The notes beneath the pieces are model-generated. The model had not been told where the DNA came from, ran no database searches, and saw nothing but the letters and a program-made list of their open reading frames with translations. A program made the position numbers and the translations under genes. A stretch of 64,000 bases of DNA from Nitrospirota bacterium (GTDB lineage: Bacteria > Nitrospirota > Thermodesulfovibrionia > Thermodesulfovibrionales > Dissulfurispiraceae), in contig JAJYXI010000053.1 in NCBI GenBank assembly GCA_021791055.1, positions 24,051 to 88,050 on the forward strand, written 5' to 3'. Shown here piece by piece: positions 38,109-46,510 of the stretch (its first letter is position 1; the number at the start of each line of letters is the position of its first letter).

Positions 38109-39005
38109 GTGATAGAGACAGCGAGAAAAGAAGAACATATCTCAATCAACAGGGCCTGCAGGATACTTGGGCTTTCAAGAACGGAGTATTACCGGAAGAT
38201 CTTTGGGCTCCGGGATTATCAGAAAAAAGAGAAGGCTCTAAGGGAGATAGAATCCGAGAAAAAACAGGCGATTGAACAACTTTCTCTTAGAGAGCAGGAA
38301 TACGGGCACAAGAAGATATGGGCATTGCTGAATTTCAGGCACAACATTGAGATAACGAAATACGGGACATACAAGGCGATGAAACAGATGGGACTGCTTT
38401 TACCCTGTAACTACACCAAAGAACTTAAAGAACAGATGCAGGTCAGGCAGCAGTATCTGCATAAACCTGAGGGGATAAACCAGCTCTGGCAGGTGGACTT
38501 TACAGAGTTTCAGATACCGGAATACGGGACATACTACTCAACTAATGTGCTGGATTACTTCTCACGATATGTGCTTGCATGTCTGATAAGGGCAAGTCAT
38601 ACAGCAGATGACCTTATTGATGCCATTGAGATGGCAAAACTGGAGGCTGTCAGCATATTAGGAGAAGATTGTTTCCCTGAGAAAGTGCTTTTGGTAAGTG
38701 ATCAGGGACCAGCAATGAAGTCTAAGACCTTCAGGAAATACATTCAGGGTTCGATATTCAGACATGTGCTGGCAAGAGGGCATCACCCGCAGACCATAGG
38801 GATGCTTGAGCGGTTCAATCAGAGCCAGAAATATGAAAGGATATACCGGAGAGAGTATACAGACCCTATTGATGCAGAGATTGATTTAGAAGCCTACAGG
38901 ATAAAATACAATACCTATAGGCCGCATGAGGCTCTGGGATACGATGTCCCGGCTAATTATTATAAACTTGAAAACATGGTAGGACTAACTTTAAACTCGA
39001 AATAG
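38109..39005 (+). CDS. IS3-family transposase OrfB (DDE integrase)
   Basis: 298 residues from a GTG. After an HTH_21 segment (EYGHKKIWALLNF) come the rve catalytic motifs: QVDFTEFQIP (Asp), LVSDQGPAM (Asp), and GMLERFNQSQKYE (Glu), ending in YNTYRPHEALGYDVPA. The active site appears complete. Confidence 0.93.
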   Translation: MIETARKEEHISINRACRILGLSRTEYYRKIFGLRDYQKKEKALREIESEKKQAIEQLSLREQEYGHKKIWALLNFRHNIEITKYGTYKAMKQMGLLLPCNYTKELKEQMQVRQQYLHKPEGINQLWQVDFTEFQIPEYGTYYSTNVLDYFSRYVLACLIRASHTADDLIDAIEMAKLEAVSILGEDCFPEKVLLVSDQGPAMKSKTFRKYIQGSIFRHVLARGHHPQTIGMLERFNQSQKYERIYRREYTDPIDAEIDLEAYRIKYNTYRPHEALGYDVPANYYKLENMVGLTLNSK

Positions 39006-39018
39006 TTGTTCCTAAAAT

Positions 39019-39137
39019 GTCGAGCAGGACACCGCGCAACAAGAACAGGTATACATTGAAATAGCGCCTGTTTTAAAAAAGAAAGGATATATCTTTCTTT
39101 GCCCACTTAATTCACGGATGATTTTAAGATTACAATA
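39019..39137 (+). pseudogene. 3' remnant of the exported tandem-repeat gene
   Basis: Continuing in the frame of the gene at 37510 once the IS and one AAAT copy are removed: VEQDTAQQEQVYIEIAPVL then KKKGYIFLCPLNS and TAA at 39137. Matches EIASILKDNGYILMCH in the first module. Confidence 0.65.
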
Positions 39138-39158
39138 AGACCCTATCACTAAATAAAA

Positions 39159-39490
39159 GTCTGAAAGATACTTCCAATAAAACAAGGATTGAAACACAAT
39201 GGCAGGAAGAATGACGGTGGTGCATTGTATGTCTGAAAGATACTTCCAATAAAACAAGGATTGAAACACGAGAAGGGCAATCTCATAATGGGCAATGTGA
39301 TTGCTGTCTGAAAGATACTTCCAATAAAACAAGGATTGAAACAGAAATCGAAAGGGGGAAACCATGAAAACTGAGATAGAGTCTGAAAGATACTTCCAAT
39401 AAAACAAGGATTGAAACGGAACTGACATCGAGACAACTTGTAAGCGCATCGCTGTCTGAAAGATACTTCCAATAAAACAAGGATTGAAAC
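39159..39490 (+). CRISPR. CRISPR array 2: 5 repeats, 4 spacers
   Basis: The same 37-bp repeat in the same orientation, starting at 39159, 39231, 39306, 39381 and 39454; spacers 35, 38, 38 and 36 bp. It is separated from array 1 by 2.3 kb of cargo and an IS. No second cas set or leader of its own is evident; only 21 bp lie between the disrupted gene and the first repeat. Confidence 0.98.
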
Positions 39491-39574
39491 CCAGGATTGA
39501 TTTTTGAGATAAGCATAATGAGGTTTTGTCGTTAAGGCAAGGGGGTAGTCGGGGTAGTTCAGGTGGTCGGGGTA

Positions 39575-39604
39575 TTGATTTTTTTATAGTGCTATGACTA
39601 TGAT
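39575..39604 (+). promoter_or_regulatory. Promoter of the RHH/PIN module
   Basis: TTGATT at 39575-39580 and TATGAT at 39599-39604 with an 18-bp spacer, ending 5 bp before the antitoxin ATG, so the message would be nearly leaderless. Confidence 0.4.
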
Positions 39605-39609
39605 AATAC

Positions 39610-39846
39610 ATGCCTGTTATAAGTGTTTATCTAAAGAAAAATGACTACGAGAGGATCAAGGCCCGTTCGATCGCGGAAGATGTTCCTTTATCTAAGCTTA
39701 TTCGCGTCTCTATAGAAAAATATATACTGACCGAAGAACAAAAAGCGGCAAGGGAAGAACTCATACATTTTCTAAAAAAGAACCTGACGGGAAGCTGGGA
39801 AGATGTTCATAAGGAGAGGGAGGAAGCCGATGCCTGTAGGCGTTGA
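39610..39846 (+). CDS. Ribbon-helix-helix-type antitoxin
   Basis: 78 residues. ISVYLKKNDYERIKARSIAEDVPLSKLIRVSIEKYI has the strand plus two helices of an RHH DNA-binding protein; the charged C-terminus would wrap the toxin. It overlaps the PIN toxin gene by 17 bp. It stands between CRISPR array 2 and an isolated CRISPR repeat. Confidence 0.7.
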   Translation: MPVISVYLKKNDYERIKARSIAEDVPLSKLIRVSIEKYILTEEQKAAREELIHFLKKNLTGSWEDVHKEREEADACRR

Positions 39847-40201
39847 TACCGGATTTTTTTATTTAGTCAGGGACGGGCATCCTGAAGCCCTGAGAATTTT
39901 AAGAGAAGAGGCGGTTATAACATCCGCTATTGTTGTTTATGAATTGCAAAGACATATTCTCAAGGGAGCTTTTGTAGACGGCATTATGGAGCGGAGCGTT
40001 GAGGTCATATCGTTAAATGCAGGCATGGCAAAAAAGGCTGCCCGCATTGCCCACACCTTTGGCATCCCAACCCTTGATTCTTTAATCTTAGGCTCTCTCG
40101 TAGAGGCAGGATGTAAAAAAATCTATTCTGCCGATCCTCACTTTAAAGAGTTTAAAGAAAAAAACATCAAGGTTATCCAGCTAAAGAAATCGGATTCCTG
40201 A
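39830..40201 (+). CDS. PIN-domain toxin
   Basis: 123 residues from the ATG at 39830, after GGGAGGAAG. VGVDTGFFYLV (first Asp), SAIVVYELQRHIL (Glu), GIPTLDSLILGSLVEAG (Asp) and YSADPHFKEF (Asp) form the PIN site. Unlike the vapC at 32060 it is paired with an RHH antitoxin. Its last bases overlap a convergent gene fragment. Confidence 0.82.
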   Translation: MPVGVDTGFFYLVRDGHPEALRILREEAVITSAIVVYELQRHILKGAFVDGIMERSVEVISLNAGMAKKAARIAHTFGIPTLDSLILGSLVEAGCKKIYSADPHFKEFKEKNIKVIQLKKSDS

Positions 40202-40424
40202 TCTCGATACTGTCGTGGTCGTATTCGATGTAATGATGCGGTTCGAGCGCCCTGATCTGGTCCGGCAGTTCGGCGTTTAGAGCATAGAAATAATCGAGGT
40301 CTCTTTTCTCTGTGATCCTGAAAATGCAAAAAACATCTGTCTGGCTCGTAAGGTCTCTCGATATGTTCGCCGGTCTCCTCGATGTGGTGATTATGTCATC
40401 GATAATGAATAACAGGTCTTCATG
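40173..40424 (-). pseudogene. C-terminal fragment of a P-loop ATPase, cut at a CRISPR repeat
   Basis: About 83 codons open on the minus strand, running from the edge of the lone CRISPR repeat (40425) to a stop at 40173. EDLLFIIDDIITTSRRPANI looks like a Walker B strand and sensor region, and LTSQTDVFCIFRITEKRDLD like the strand that follows in HerA/Zot-type phage ATPases. There is no start codon and no Walker A, so the 5' part is missing. The family assignment is tentative. Confidence 0.5.
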
Positions 40425-40461
40425 GTCTGAAAGATACTTCCAATAAAACAAGGATTGAAAC
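40425..40461 (+). CRISPR. Solitary CRISPR repeat
   Basis: A complete, identical copy of the 37-bp repeat in the same orientation as arrays 1 and 2, with no second repeat within spacer distance. It is 934 bp beyond array 2, with a toxin-antitoxin pair and a gene fragment in between, and is probably the distal end of a once larger array. Confidence 0.95.
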
Positions 40462-40500
40462 AGCCTCTTAAAGATAATCGGTAGGTGCCACTTATGGAAG

Positions 40501-40728
40501 CTATTTCGGTAAAGATGAGAGGACTTTAATGAGCATTAAGATGATACCTATATTCATGGTTATAAGCACTCCAAGCATCCATTTGATGAGTTTTAAGTCT
40601 CCTTCGAGTTTTATTATGCGGTGTTCTTGCCCTATTTCTGCTACGGCTTTAGCAGCTTCTGCGGCTTTATCTTCCGGCGCTCCTGCTGCTTTTAAAGCCT
40701 CGTAGACTTCTGCTATCATTGTACTCAC
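40501..40728 (-). CDS. Small coiled-coil membrane protein (DUF1640-like)
   Basis: 75 residues from a GTG at 40728 (GCGAGG seven bases upstream); an ATG at 40749 is less likely because it lies upstream of the expected transcript start. STMIAEVYEALKAAGAPEDKAAEAAKAV, a coiled coil, and a single C-terminal membrane helix (WMLGVLITMNIGIILMLI) resemble small CCDC90/DUF1640-type proteins of unknown role, often found near mobile DNA. Confidence 0.7.
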   Translation of the reverse strand: MSTMIAEVYEALKAAGAPEDKAAEAAKAVAEIGQEHRIIKLEGDLKLIKWMLGVLITMNIGIILMLIKVLSSLPK

Positions 40729-40749
40729 ATTTTTACCTCGCTTTTTCAT

Positions 40750-40778
40750 ATTATAAGAGAAAAATGTATTGAAAGCAA
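40750..40778 (-). promoter_or_regulatory. Promoter of the small coiled-coil membrane protein
   Basis: Read on the minus strand: TTGCTT (40778-40773), 17 bp, TATAAT (40755-40750). Transcription would start near 40743, which favours the GTG start at 40728. Confidence 0.55.
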
Positions 40779-40836
40779 TAATAATATTTTGAAAGACGAG
40801 ACCAGTAAAGGCTGCGCATGAAGAATTGGAAACCCA

Positions 40837-41919
40837 TCACAACGGCAGATACGCCTTTGGATTTAAATCAATGCCCGCAATGTTTCCCGCCTTGAAATGG
40901 TGATACCCTGCGGCAGCTATCATTGCTGCATTGTCGGTGCAGAATGAAATTGATGGAAGGAAAAGCTCCACTTCCCTTTCCTCAGCCATCTCCTGAAACC
41001 TCCTCCTCAATTCACTGTTTGCAGAGACACCGCCAGAAATGGTAATCCTTTTTATTCCCTGTTTCACTATGGCCCATTCCACTTTTCTCACAAGCACATC
41101 AACAACTGCAGCCTGAAATGATGCAGCGATGTCATGAATGAGTTCGGAGTTTGGAGTTTGGAGTTTGGAGAATACCCCCCCTTCAATCCCCCCCTTAGCA
41201 AGGGGGGGCTGGGGGGGGTCTGACTTCTGACTTCTGATTTCTGACTTCTGTATCTCAAGCTTTACTGCCGTCTTGAGCCCGCTGAAGCTGAAATCAAAGG
41301 ATTCAGGGACATATGCCCTCGGGAAATCAAATGCCTTCGGGTCTCCATCCTTTGCCAGTTTATCTATAACAGGCCCCCCGGGATAACCGAGACCCAACAG
41401 CTTTGCCACCTTGTCATACGCCTCTCCGGCAGCGTCATCCCGTGTCCTGCCGAGCTCCACATACCGGCCAAAGCCATTAACGATATAAAGGCTTGTATGT
41501 CCGCCAGAGGCGATTAAAGATAAAAACGGAAATTCAGGCCTTCCTTCAAGAAATACAGAAAACATATGCCCTTCAAGATGATTAACCGCAACAATAGGTT
41601 TCTTTCTGGCATATCCCACTGCCTTGGCAAAGCCGCATCCCACAAGCAGAGAGCCTATCAGTCCGGGACCGTGACATACAGCGATGGCATGAATACCATC
41701 AATGGTCAGGGCGGCCTTATGTAATGCCTCATCAACAACAGGCCATACCATCTCGATATGCCTTCTTGATGCGAGCTCAGGCACTATGCCGCCGTATTTC
41801 TTATGGATGTCTGACTGCGAAGAGACTACATTGGAGAGGATTCTTTCCCCGTTAACAACTACAGAAGCAGATGTATCATCGCACGATGTATCGATGCCGA
41901 GGACTTTACATTCCTCCAT
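40837..41919 (-). CDS. tsaD: tRNA N6-threonylcarbamoyladenosine transferase TsaD
   Basis: 360 residues. LGIDTSCDDTSASVV at the N-terminus, ELASRRHIEMVWPVV (metal His pair), AVCHGPGLIGSLLVG, VNHLEGHM and ISGGVSANSELR define TsaD, which puts t6A at position 37 of ANN-decoding tRNAs with TsaB/E. About 35 residues (SEIRSQKSDPPQP ... KLQTPNSEL) are an insertion encoded by stuttered repeats, located between FSGLKTAVKLEI and IHDIAASFQAAVVDVL. Its start overlaps the end of ccsA by 14 bp. Confidence 0.95.
   Translation of the reverse strand: MEECKVLGIDTSCDDTSASVVVNGERILSNVVSSQSDIHKKYGGIVPELASRRHIEMVWPVVDEALHKAALTIDGIHAIAVCHGPGLIGSLLVGCGFAKAVGYARKKPIVAVNHLEGHMFSVFLEGRPEFPFLSLIASGGHTSLYIVNGFGRYVELGRTRDDAAGEAYDKVAKLLGLGYPGGPVIDKLAKDGDPKAFDFPRAYVPESFDFSFSGLKTAVKLEIQKSEIRSQKSDPPQPPLAKGGIEGGVFSKLQTPNSELIHDIAASFQAAVVDVLVRKVEWAIVKQGIKRITISGGVSANSELRRRFQEMAEEREVELFLPSISFCTDNAAMIAAAGYHHFKAGNIAGIDLNPKAYLPL
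41140..41255. repeat. In-frame composite repeat inside tsaD
   Basis: Three blocks: GGAGTTTGGAGTTTGGAG, a C-rich/G-rich palindrome (CCCCCCTTAGCAAGGGGGG), and GACTTCTGACTTCTGATTTC. They encode KLQTPNSEL, PPLAKGGIEGG and SEIRSQKSD. The same three words recur in trpE, hypF and aroC. Confidence 0.8.
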
Positions 41920-42991
41920 AAGAGTGCAGTCCGCTCAGCATGAGGTTTACTCCGAGGTATGTGAATACTGTGGATACGAATCCTATTGCCGCAACTATGG
42001 CTATCTTTGCGCCCCTCCAACCCCTCAGGAACCTTGCATGAAGATAGAAGGCATAGACAAACCATGTTATCAAAGACCATGTCTCCTTGGGGTCCCAGCT
42101 CCAGTATTTGCCCCACGCCTGATCTGCCCAGATAGCGCCAAAGATAAGCCCGCCAAGCGTAAATATAGGGAATCCAATGGCAATATTTTTATAGGTCAAA
42201 TCATCGAGCAAATCAGGAGAGATCGAGAATGACTCGATTATCTTTTTGAGGATATAGCCGTATCTCCAGACTAAAAATACAAAAACTGAAGTTGCAGCAT
42301 AACTAAGCATAATTATCAAGCCTGAATCGCTTCTGAATGTAGCCTTAAAAAGATAGCTCTTAATGAATGCCTCAGGCGACTTCGCTGCAACCTTAAACGC
42401 AAGAAAATCTATGCCCATAGCAACAAGAATTGCTATAAATATTCCGGATGTCGCTGTCCAGAATATGTAAGCTCCATTCCTTTTGTTATCCGTTGTTACA
42501 GCAAGATACATTATCGCTGTTGCAAATGATATGGCAAATGTTGCATATGCAATAAAGCTCATCGTCACATGCGCCAAAAGCCAGTTGCTCTGGAGGGCTG
42601 GAATCAGCGGGTGTATATTTTTATCCATCCCTGATATGTCAATAAATGCCAGCGCCATTCCTGCTATCGGGGTAATGAATGCACCGAATGAACGGTTTTT
42701 ATATTTCCATTCGATTATGAGATAGCCTAATATGAGACACCAGACAAAGAATATCAAAGATTCATACATATTGGTAAGAGGGATTGCCCTCATTATGCCC
42801 ATCTGCCCTATATCGTAAAATTCCTTTCCCCTGATAAAGAATGCAATGGTCTGGGATATAAATCCAACAGATGTTATTGTCGTAGCAATAATGCCGACTG
42901 TTGAATTTTTGAAAACGAGATATGTTATATAAGCCACCATCGCAAGGATATATGCAATGCTTGATATTCCAAAAAACTGGGAACTGTCCAT
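41906..42991 (-). CDS. ccsA: Cytochrome c assembly protein CcsA (System II)
   Basis: 361 residues with about eight membrane segments and the tryptophan-rich heme motif WADQAWGKYWSWDPKETWSLITWF, diagnostic for CcsA/ResC. With ResB it exports heme and attaches it to periplasmic apocytochromes c. resB is directly upstream on the same strand (50 bp), as in System II operons. Confidence 0.93.
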   Translation of the reverse strand: MDSSQFFGISSIAYILAMVAYITYLVFKNSTVGIIATTITSVGFISQTIAFFIRGKEFYDIGQMGIMRAIPLTNMYESLIFFVWCLILGYLIIEWKYKNRSFGAFITPIAGMALAFIDISGMDKNIHPLIPALQSNWLLAHVTMSFIAYATFAISFATAIMYLAVTTDNKRNGAYIFWTATSGIFIAILVAMGIDFLAFKVAAKSPEAFIKSYLFKATFRSDSGLIIMLSYAATSVFVFLVWRYGYILKKIIESFSISPDLLDDLTYKNIAIGFPIFTLGGLIFGAIWADQAWGKYWSWDPKETWSLITWFVYAFYLHARFLRGWRGAKIAIVAAIGFVSTVFTYLGVNLMLSGLHSYGGM

Positions 42992-43041
42992 TTAATCCTC
43001 CATTTTAAAAAGCTCAAGGCTCAAAGTCCAAATTCTTGCTT

Positions 43042-44472
43042 TTAGCTTTCGGTTTTCAGCCCTTTTATTAATTTATCTATCTTCTGCTCAAATGCTATCT
43101 TATTCTTATTTGTAGATGCAGCAATCGTAACCTTTATACTGCCCTTCTCATCCTTTAGGCTGACCCATATCCTTGCATGGCTCATAAAGAATGCTGCATA
43201 AAGCCCTATCGACATGACAATACATCCGAGATATACTATCCAGACGCCGGGGTCTTTCCTCACCTGCAGCCCCGTATACTGGGCGCCCCAGAGGTCTTTG
43301 AATTCAACGACACCATCAGGCACCCTCCATGTCTGAGGGTATCTCTTTAAAAACCACTGGTTGTATTTCTGTTTTCCATTCTCTGTGAATTCAACCAGGA
43401 CTGCCGGGTTATTCATCATCTCTGCGTATGTAAACAGCCTGCCTGCCTCGTCAATTCCGAGCGCAGGGCTGAAGTCGGCAACCTTGCCTATTATGTTTGT
43501 GCCGGGTATGTTGAACGACTCTCCGAATTTAAGCTGAATATCCTGTTTCTTGCCGTCGTTAGATGTCACGCTGAGCTTGAATAAAGAGTCCTTGGTCGGC
43601 GAAAAACCGTAGCTTGATTGATAAAGTGTAATGCCTTTATATCTTAACGGCCTATTGACATCTATCTCCGTTACCTCTTTACCGCCTATCTTAACAGGCC
43701 TCCCGTTTTCCGAGATTGTAAGCCAGCTCTTGTATGATTTCGGAGTATCCGAGTTCTCGTAAAAAGATACCTCAAAGTCATTGCATCCTATCTCAAATCC
43801 GAGGGGTATCTCCTTACCGTTTCTCATATATGCAACCGGAGAGGTCGTGCCTTCCAGTAAATTAAGAGAGGCATTGAACCCCCAAAATATGCCTACCACT
43901 GCGCCGGTGAGTATTATCAGAATGCTTAAATGTGTTACATATACTCCAAGCCTGCTGTGTCTGCCTTTTTCTGAATATAATTGCAGTCCGCCTTCTTCCT
44001 GATGTATGTTTGCCTTGAACCCGATACCTTTCATGGCGGATTCTACAACTGCCTTTGTATTGTCAATCTTTCCTTTTAATACCGCCTCCCTTTTTATAGG
44101 CACGGTGTTTAGAAGCTCGGGAGGAAGAGGCTTCACTGGCTCTTTTACAAATTTCCATATCTTTGGCAGTCTGTCTAAAGAGCAGATAACAAGATTTGCC
44201 GCAAAGATAAACAGAAGGGTGATAAACCACCATGAATGGAACATATTTGTAAAGCCGAGTGTATCAAGCACCCTGAATACAGTGGGCGCTGCATCCCCGA
44301 AGAACTTTGAAAGCAGCTTTATATTGCGCTCCGGCTCGGCCTGCTGCTCGACAATAGTTCCGACAATAGATGTAATCGATATTATCGAAAATACTACAAC
44401 AGCAAGGGTTATTGACGAGAAAAGGCTCCATATACTGTCAACTATACTCTGATTTTCTTTCTTATTGCTCAC
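43042..44472 (-). CDS. resB: Cytochrome c biogenesis protein ResB
   Basis: 476 residues. Four membrane segments, three near the N-terminus (LAVVVFSIISITSIVGTIV; WWFITLLFIFAANLVIC; VTHLSILIILTGAVVGIFWG) and one close to the C-terminus (WIVYLGCIVMSIGLYAAFF), with a large periplasmic domain between. LGCIVMSIGLYAAFFMSHARIWV is characteristic. Partner of CcsA. Presence of System II means the organism makes several c-type cytochromes. Confidence 0.92.
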   Translation of the reverse strand: MSNKKENQSIVDSIWSLFSSITLAVVVFSIISITSIVGTIVEQQAEPERNIKLLSKFFGDAAPTVFRVLDTLGFTNMFHSWWFITLLFIFAANLVICSLDRLPKIWKFVKEPVKPLPPELLNTVPIKREAVLKGKIDNTKAVVESAMKGIGFKANIHQEEGGLQLYSEKGRHSRLGVYVTHLSILIILTGAVVGIFWGFNASLNLLEGTTSPVAYMRNGKEIPLGFEIGCNDFEVSFYENSDTPKSYKSWLTISENGRPVKIGGKEVTEIDVNRPLRYKGITLYQSSYGFSPTKDSLFKLSVTSNDGKKQDIQLKFGESFNIPGTNIIGKVADFSPALGIDEAGRLFTYAEMMNNPAVLVEFTENGKQKYNQWFLKRYPQTWRVPDGVVEFKDLWGAQYTGLQVRKDPGVWIVYLGCIVMSIGLYAAFFMSHARIWVSLKDEKGSIKVTIAASTNKNKIAFEQKIDKLIKGLKTES

Positions 44473-44601
44473 TATCTATCCCTTCCCTTGTTAATTTTCT
44501 TTAAATTACAACTAATCATATGAATATTTCATGAAGACAGGGCTGCTTCCCCAAAGTTTTTAATAATAACAGAATCAAAGACATTATTCAACAAAATGCT
44601 C

Positions 44602-46425
44602 TTATTGATAAATAATTGCCTTTGTAGGGATTGTCACAGTGAACACAGAGCCTTTGCCAGGCGTGCTATCAACCTCTATTTTGCCGCCGAGGGCATCGGT
44701 AAGCTTCTTTGATATTGACAGTCCGAGAGATGATCGAGGGTCAGAAAACTCCTCAAATATCCGGCCCAGCATTTCCGTCTCGATGCCGCTGCCTGTATCA
44801 GCAACCGATGCCTCTATGTACTCCACGCTGTCCTTTGTAATCATGGAAGACAGGATTGTTACTGTCCCGACCTCTGTGGACTTTATAGCATTGGCTGCAA
44901 GGTTTACCAGTATCTGTCTCAAACGCTGTCTGTCGGTATACGCAGGACTGTCCATAAACACATCATGACAGTCTACAATCAGCTCTATCTCCTTTGCTCC
45001 TATAAGGCTTCTTGCAATGTCCTCGATCTCCTTTAAGAGCTCGCACATATTGAATTCCTCCCGAGAGACAGCGAGCTTCCCTTCTTCAAGCCTCGAAAGG
45101 TCAAGCAGGTCGTCCATCAATTGCAGAAGATTTTTAGCGTTGCAGGATATCTCCTCAAGGGTCTTCCTGTTATCCTGTGCGATATTCTTTTCATTGTCAA
45201 GGACTGTTCCTGCACCGGCGGCGATGGAATTTAAGGAGGCCCTCAGCTCATGCGACACCTTGCCGAAGAATATCGACTTCAAACGGGACTTTTCCTTTGT
45301 CCTGATATTTTCCCTTAATGCAGACTCCCTGCCTTTTAACTCCTCGATCATATTTTCAAATGATTTCTTCAGTTCGAGCAATTCACCCTTATATTCTTTC
45401 CCTAAATCAACATTTAGATCGCCTGCAACAACCGATTTTGTAACATTTACGAGTTTGGATATAGGCTTTGCGATGAGTCTCTTTGCAAGATATGCATTCT
45501 GGATTATAGACAGCAGTATTATCGCACCCGCAAACGAAAGATAGCCTATAAGCAATATGACAAATGGCTTTGTGACCTCAGACTTCTGGCCCGTGCCGAT
45601 GATGCGGAACGGGGCATTCTCAAAACCTGCAACATAAAAAAACACACCGTCCTTATATCTGACAATGTTTTGATTATCCCTCGGTATATTGTATCTGATT
45701 TTCCTGGAAGGGCTTCCGTCCTTTGTGAGCACAATATTGCCGTCTCCGTCTATTAACTCTATCTTCTCGCTTTTATATATACCCTTTTCTATCTTCAGAA
45801 AACCTGTCAGCTCATCCGCCTTTGATACAGCATAAAGCAATGCGATAACATTGTCGTTCCCGTCAAAAACAGGCGTCAGGAATTCCATGCCGTTATTGCG
45901 GTCTGTATCGGCATTCAGGCCGATAACAACCGTTGACTTCATATCAGGCAATAGCTCCCTTAAAAATGTCCTGTCAGACCAGTCTGCACCTGTCAAATCT
46001 TTATTACTGCTTGAAATAACCCTTCCGTCTTTTGAAATGACAGAGAGTACCTTATATTTCCCTGACGATGCCTTTTCTTCAAGAAGTCTCGAGACATTTA
46101 GCTGCGCTGTGTTTATTGCCTCTGCTATTTTCTTTTTGGGTTTAGCAGGCTGCTGCATGGTCGTTAATATTACGACATTATCCCTGAATATCCCGAGCCT
46201 CGAAAGCCCCTGGAGGTCGCTTCTGCGATATTCAACCCATGAGTCAATGACGAGTCTCTTTTCTGACAGTAGATTAATAAGGTGGAACTTATGAAAATCT
46301 TTCAGAAAATGTGAATAGCCGAAGAAATAAAAACCGATGCCTGCTGCAATAAAAATGGCTAATATAATCATTATTGGCAGCAAAGACAGCCTTGTATTCA
46401 GCCTTTGAAAAAATCTTACCTTCAT
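44602..46425 (-). CDS. Membrane sensor histidine kinase
   Basis: 607 residues. An N-terminal membrane helix (IMIILAIFIAAGIGFYFFG), a ~250-residue extracytoplasmic Cache-like domain (VISKDGRVISSSNKDLTG), a second helix (FVILLIGYLSFAGAIILLS), HAMP (KLVNVTKSVVAGDLNVDL), HisKA with the phospho-acceptor GKVSHELRASLNSI, and HATPase boxes NLAANAIKS, ADTGSGIET and SLGLSISKKLTDALGG. The ligand is unknown. The response regulator-GGDEF gene is upstream on the same strand. Confidence 0.88.
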   Translation of the reverse strand: MKVRFFQRLNTRLSLLPIMIILAIFIAAGIGFYFFGYSHFLKDFHKFHLINLLSEKRLVIDSWVEYRRSDLQGLSRLGIFRDNVVILTTMQQPAKPKKKIAEAINTAQLNVSRLLEEKASSGKYKVLSVISKDGRVISSSNKDLTGADWSDRTFLRELLPDMKSTVVIGLNADTDRNNGMEFLTPVFDGNDNVIALLYAVSKADELTGFLKIEKGIYKSEKIELIDGDGNIVLTKDGSPSRKIRYNIPRDNQNIVRYKDGVFFYVAGFENAPFRIIGTGQKSEVTKPFVILLIGYLSFAGAIILLSIIQNAYLAKRLIAKPISKLVNVTKSVVAGDLNVDLGKEYKGELLELKKSFENMIEELKGRESALRENIRTKEKSRLKSIFFGKVSHELRASLNSIAAGAGTVLDNEKNIAQDNRKTLEEISCNAKNLLQLMDDLLDLSRLEEGKLAVSREEFNMCELLKEIEDIARSLIGAKEIELIVDCHDVFMDSPAYTDRQRLRQILVNLAANAIKSTEVGTVTILSSMITKDSVEYIEASVADTGSGIETEMLGRIFEEFSDPRSSLGLSISKKLTDALGGKIEVDSTPGKGSVFTVTIPTKAIIYQ

Positions 46426-46510
46426 CTACCCTGTCCTTTCTCTGATATGCATAAACGCCGATTCAAGCCTTCTCTTTTAACACAAAATATATTCATATAA
46501 CAAGAGGGAG

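Larger units (their letters stand above)
37771..39014 (+). mobile_element. IS3-family insertion sequence, 1244 bp
   Basis: Terminal inverted repeats TAGGAACAACT at 37771-37781 and AGTTGTTCCTA at 39004-39014, flanked by a 4-bp direct duplication AAAT (37767-37770 and 39015-39018). It holds two genes, orfA and orfB, with an intact DDE integrase. Boundaries and duplication look clean, so the insertion is probably recent. Confidence 0.9.

Noticed and set aside
39012..39611. Long minus-strand open frame across CRISPR array 2
   Set aside because: Same artefact: the repeat has no stop in these frames.
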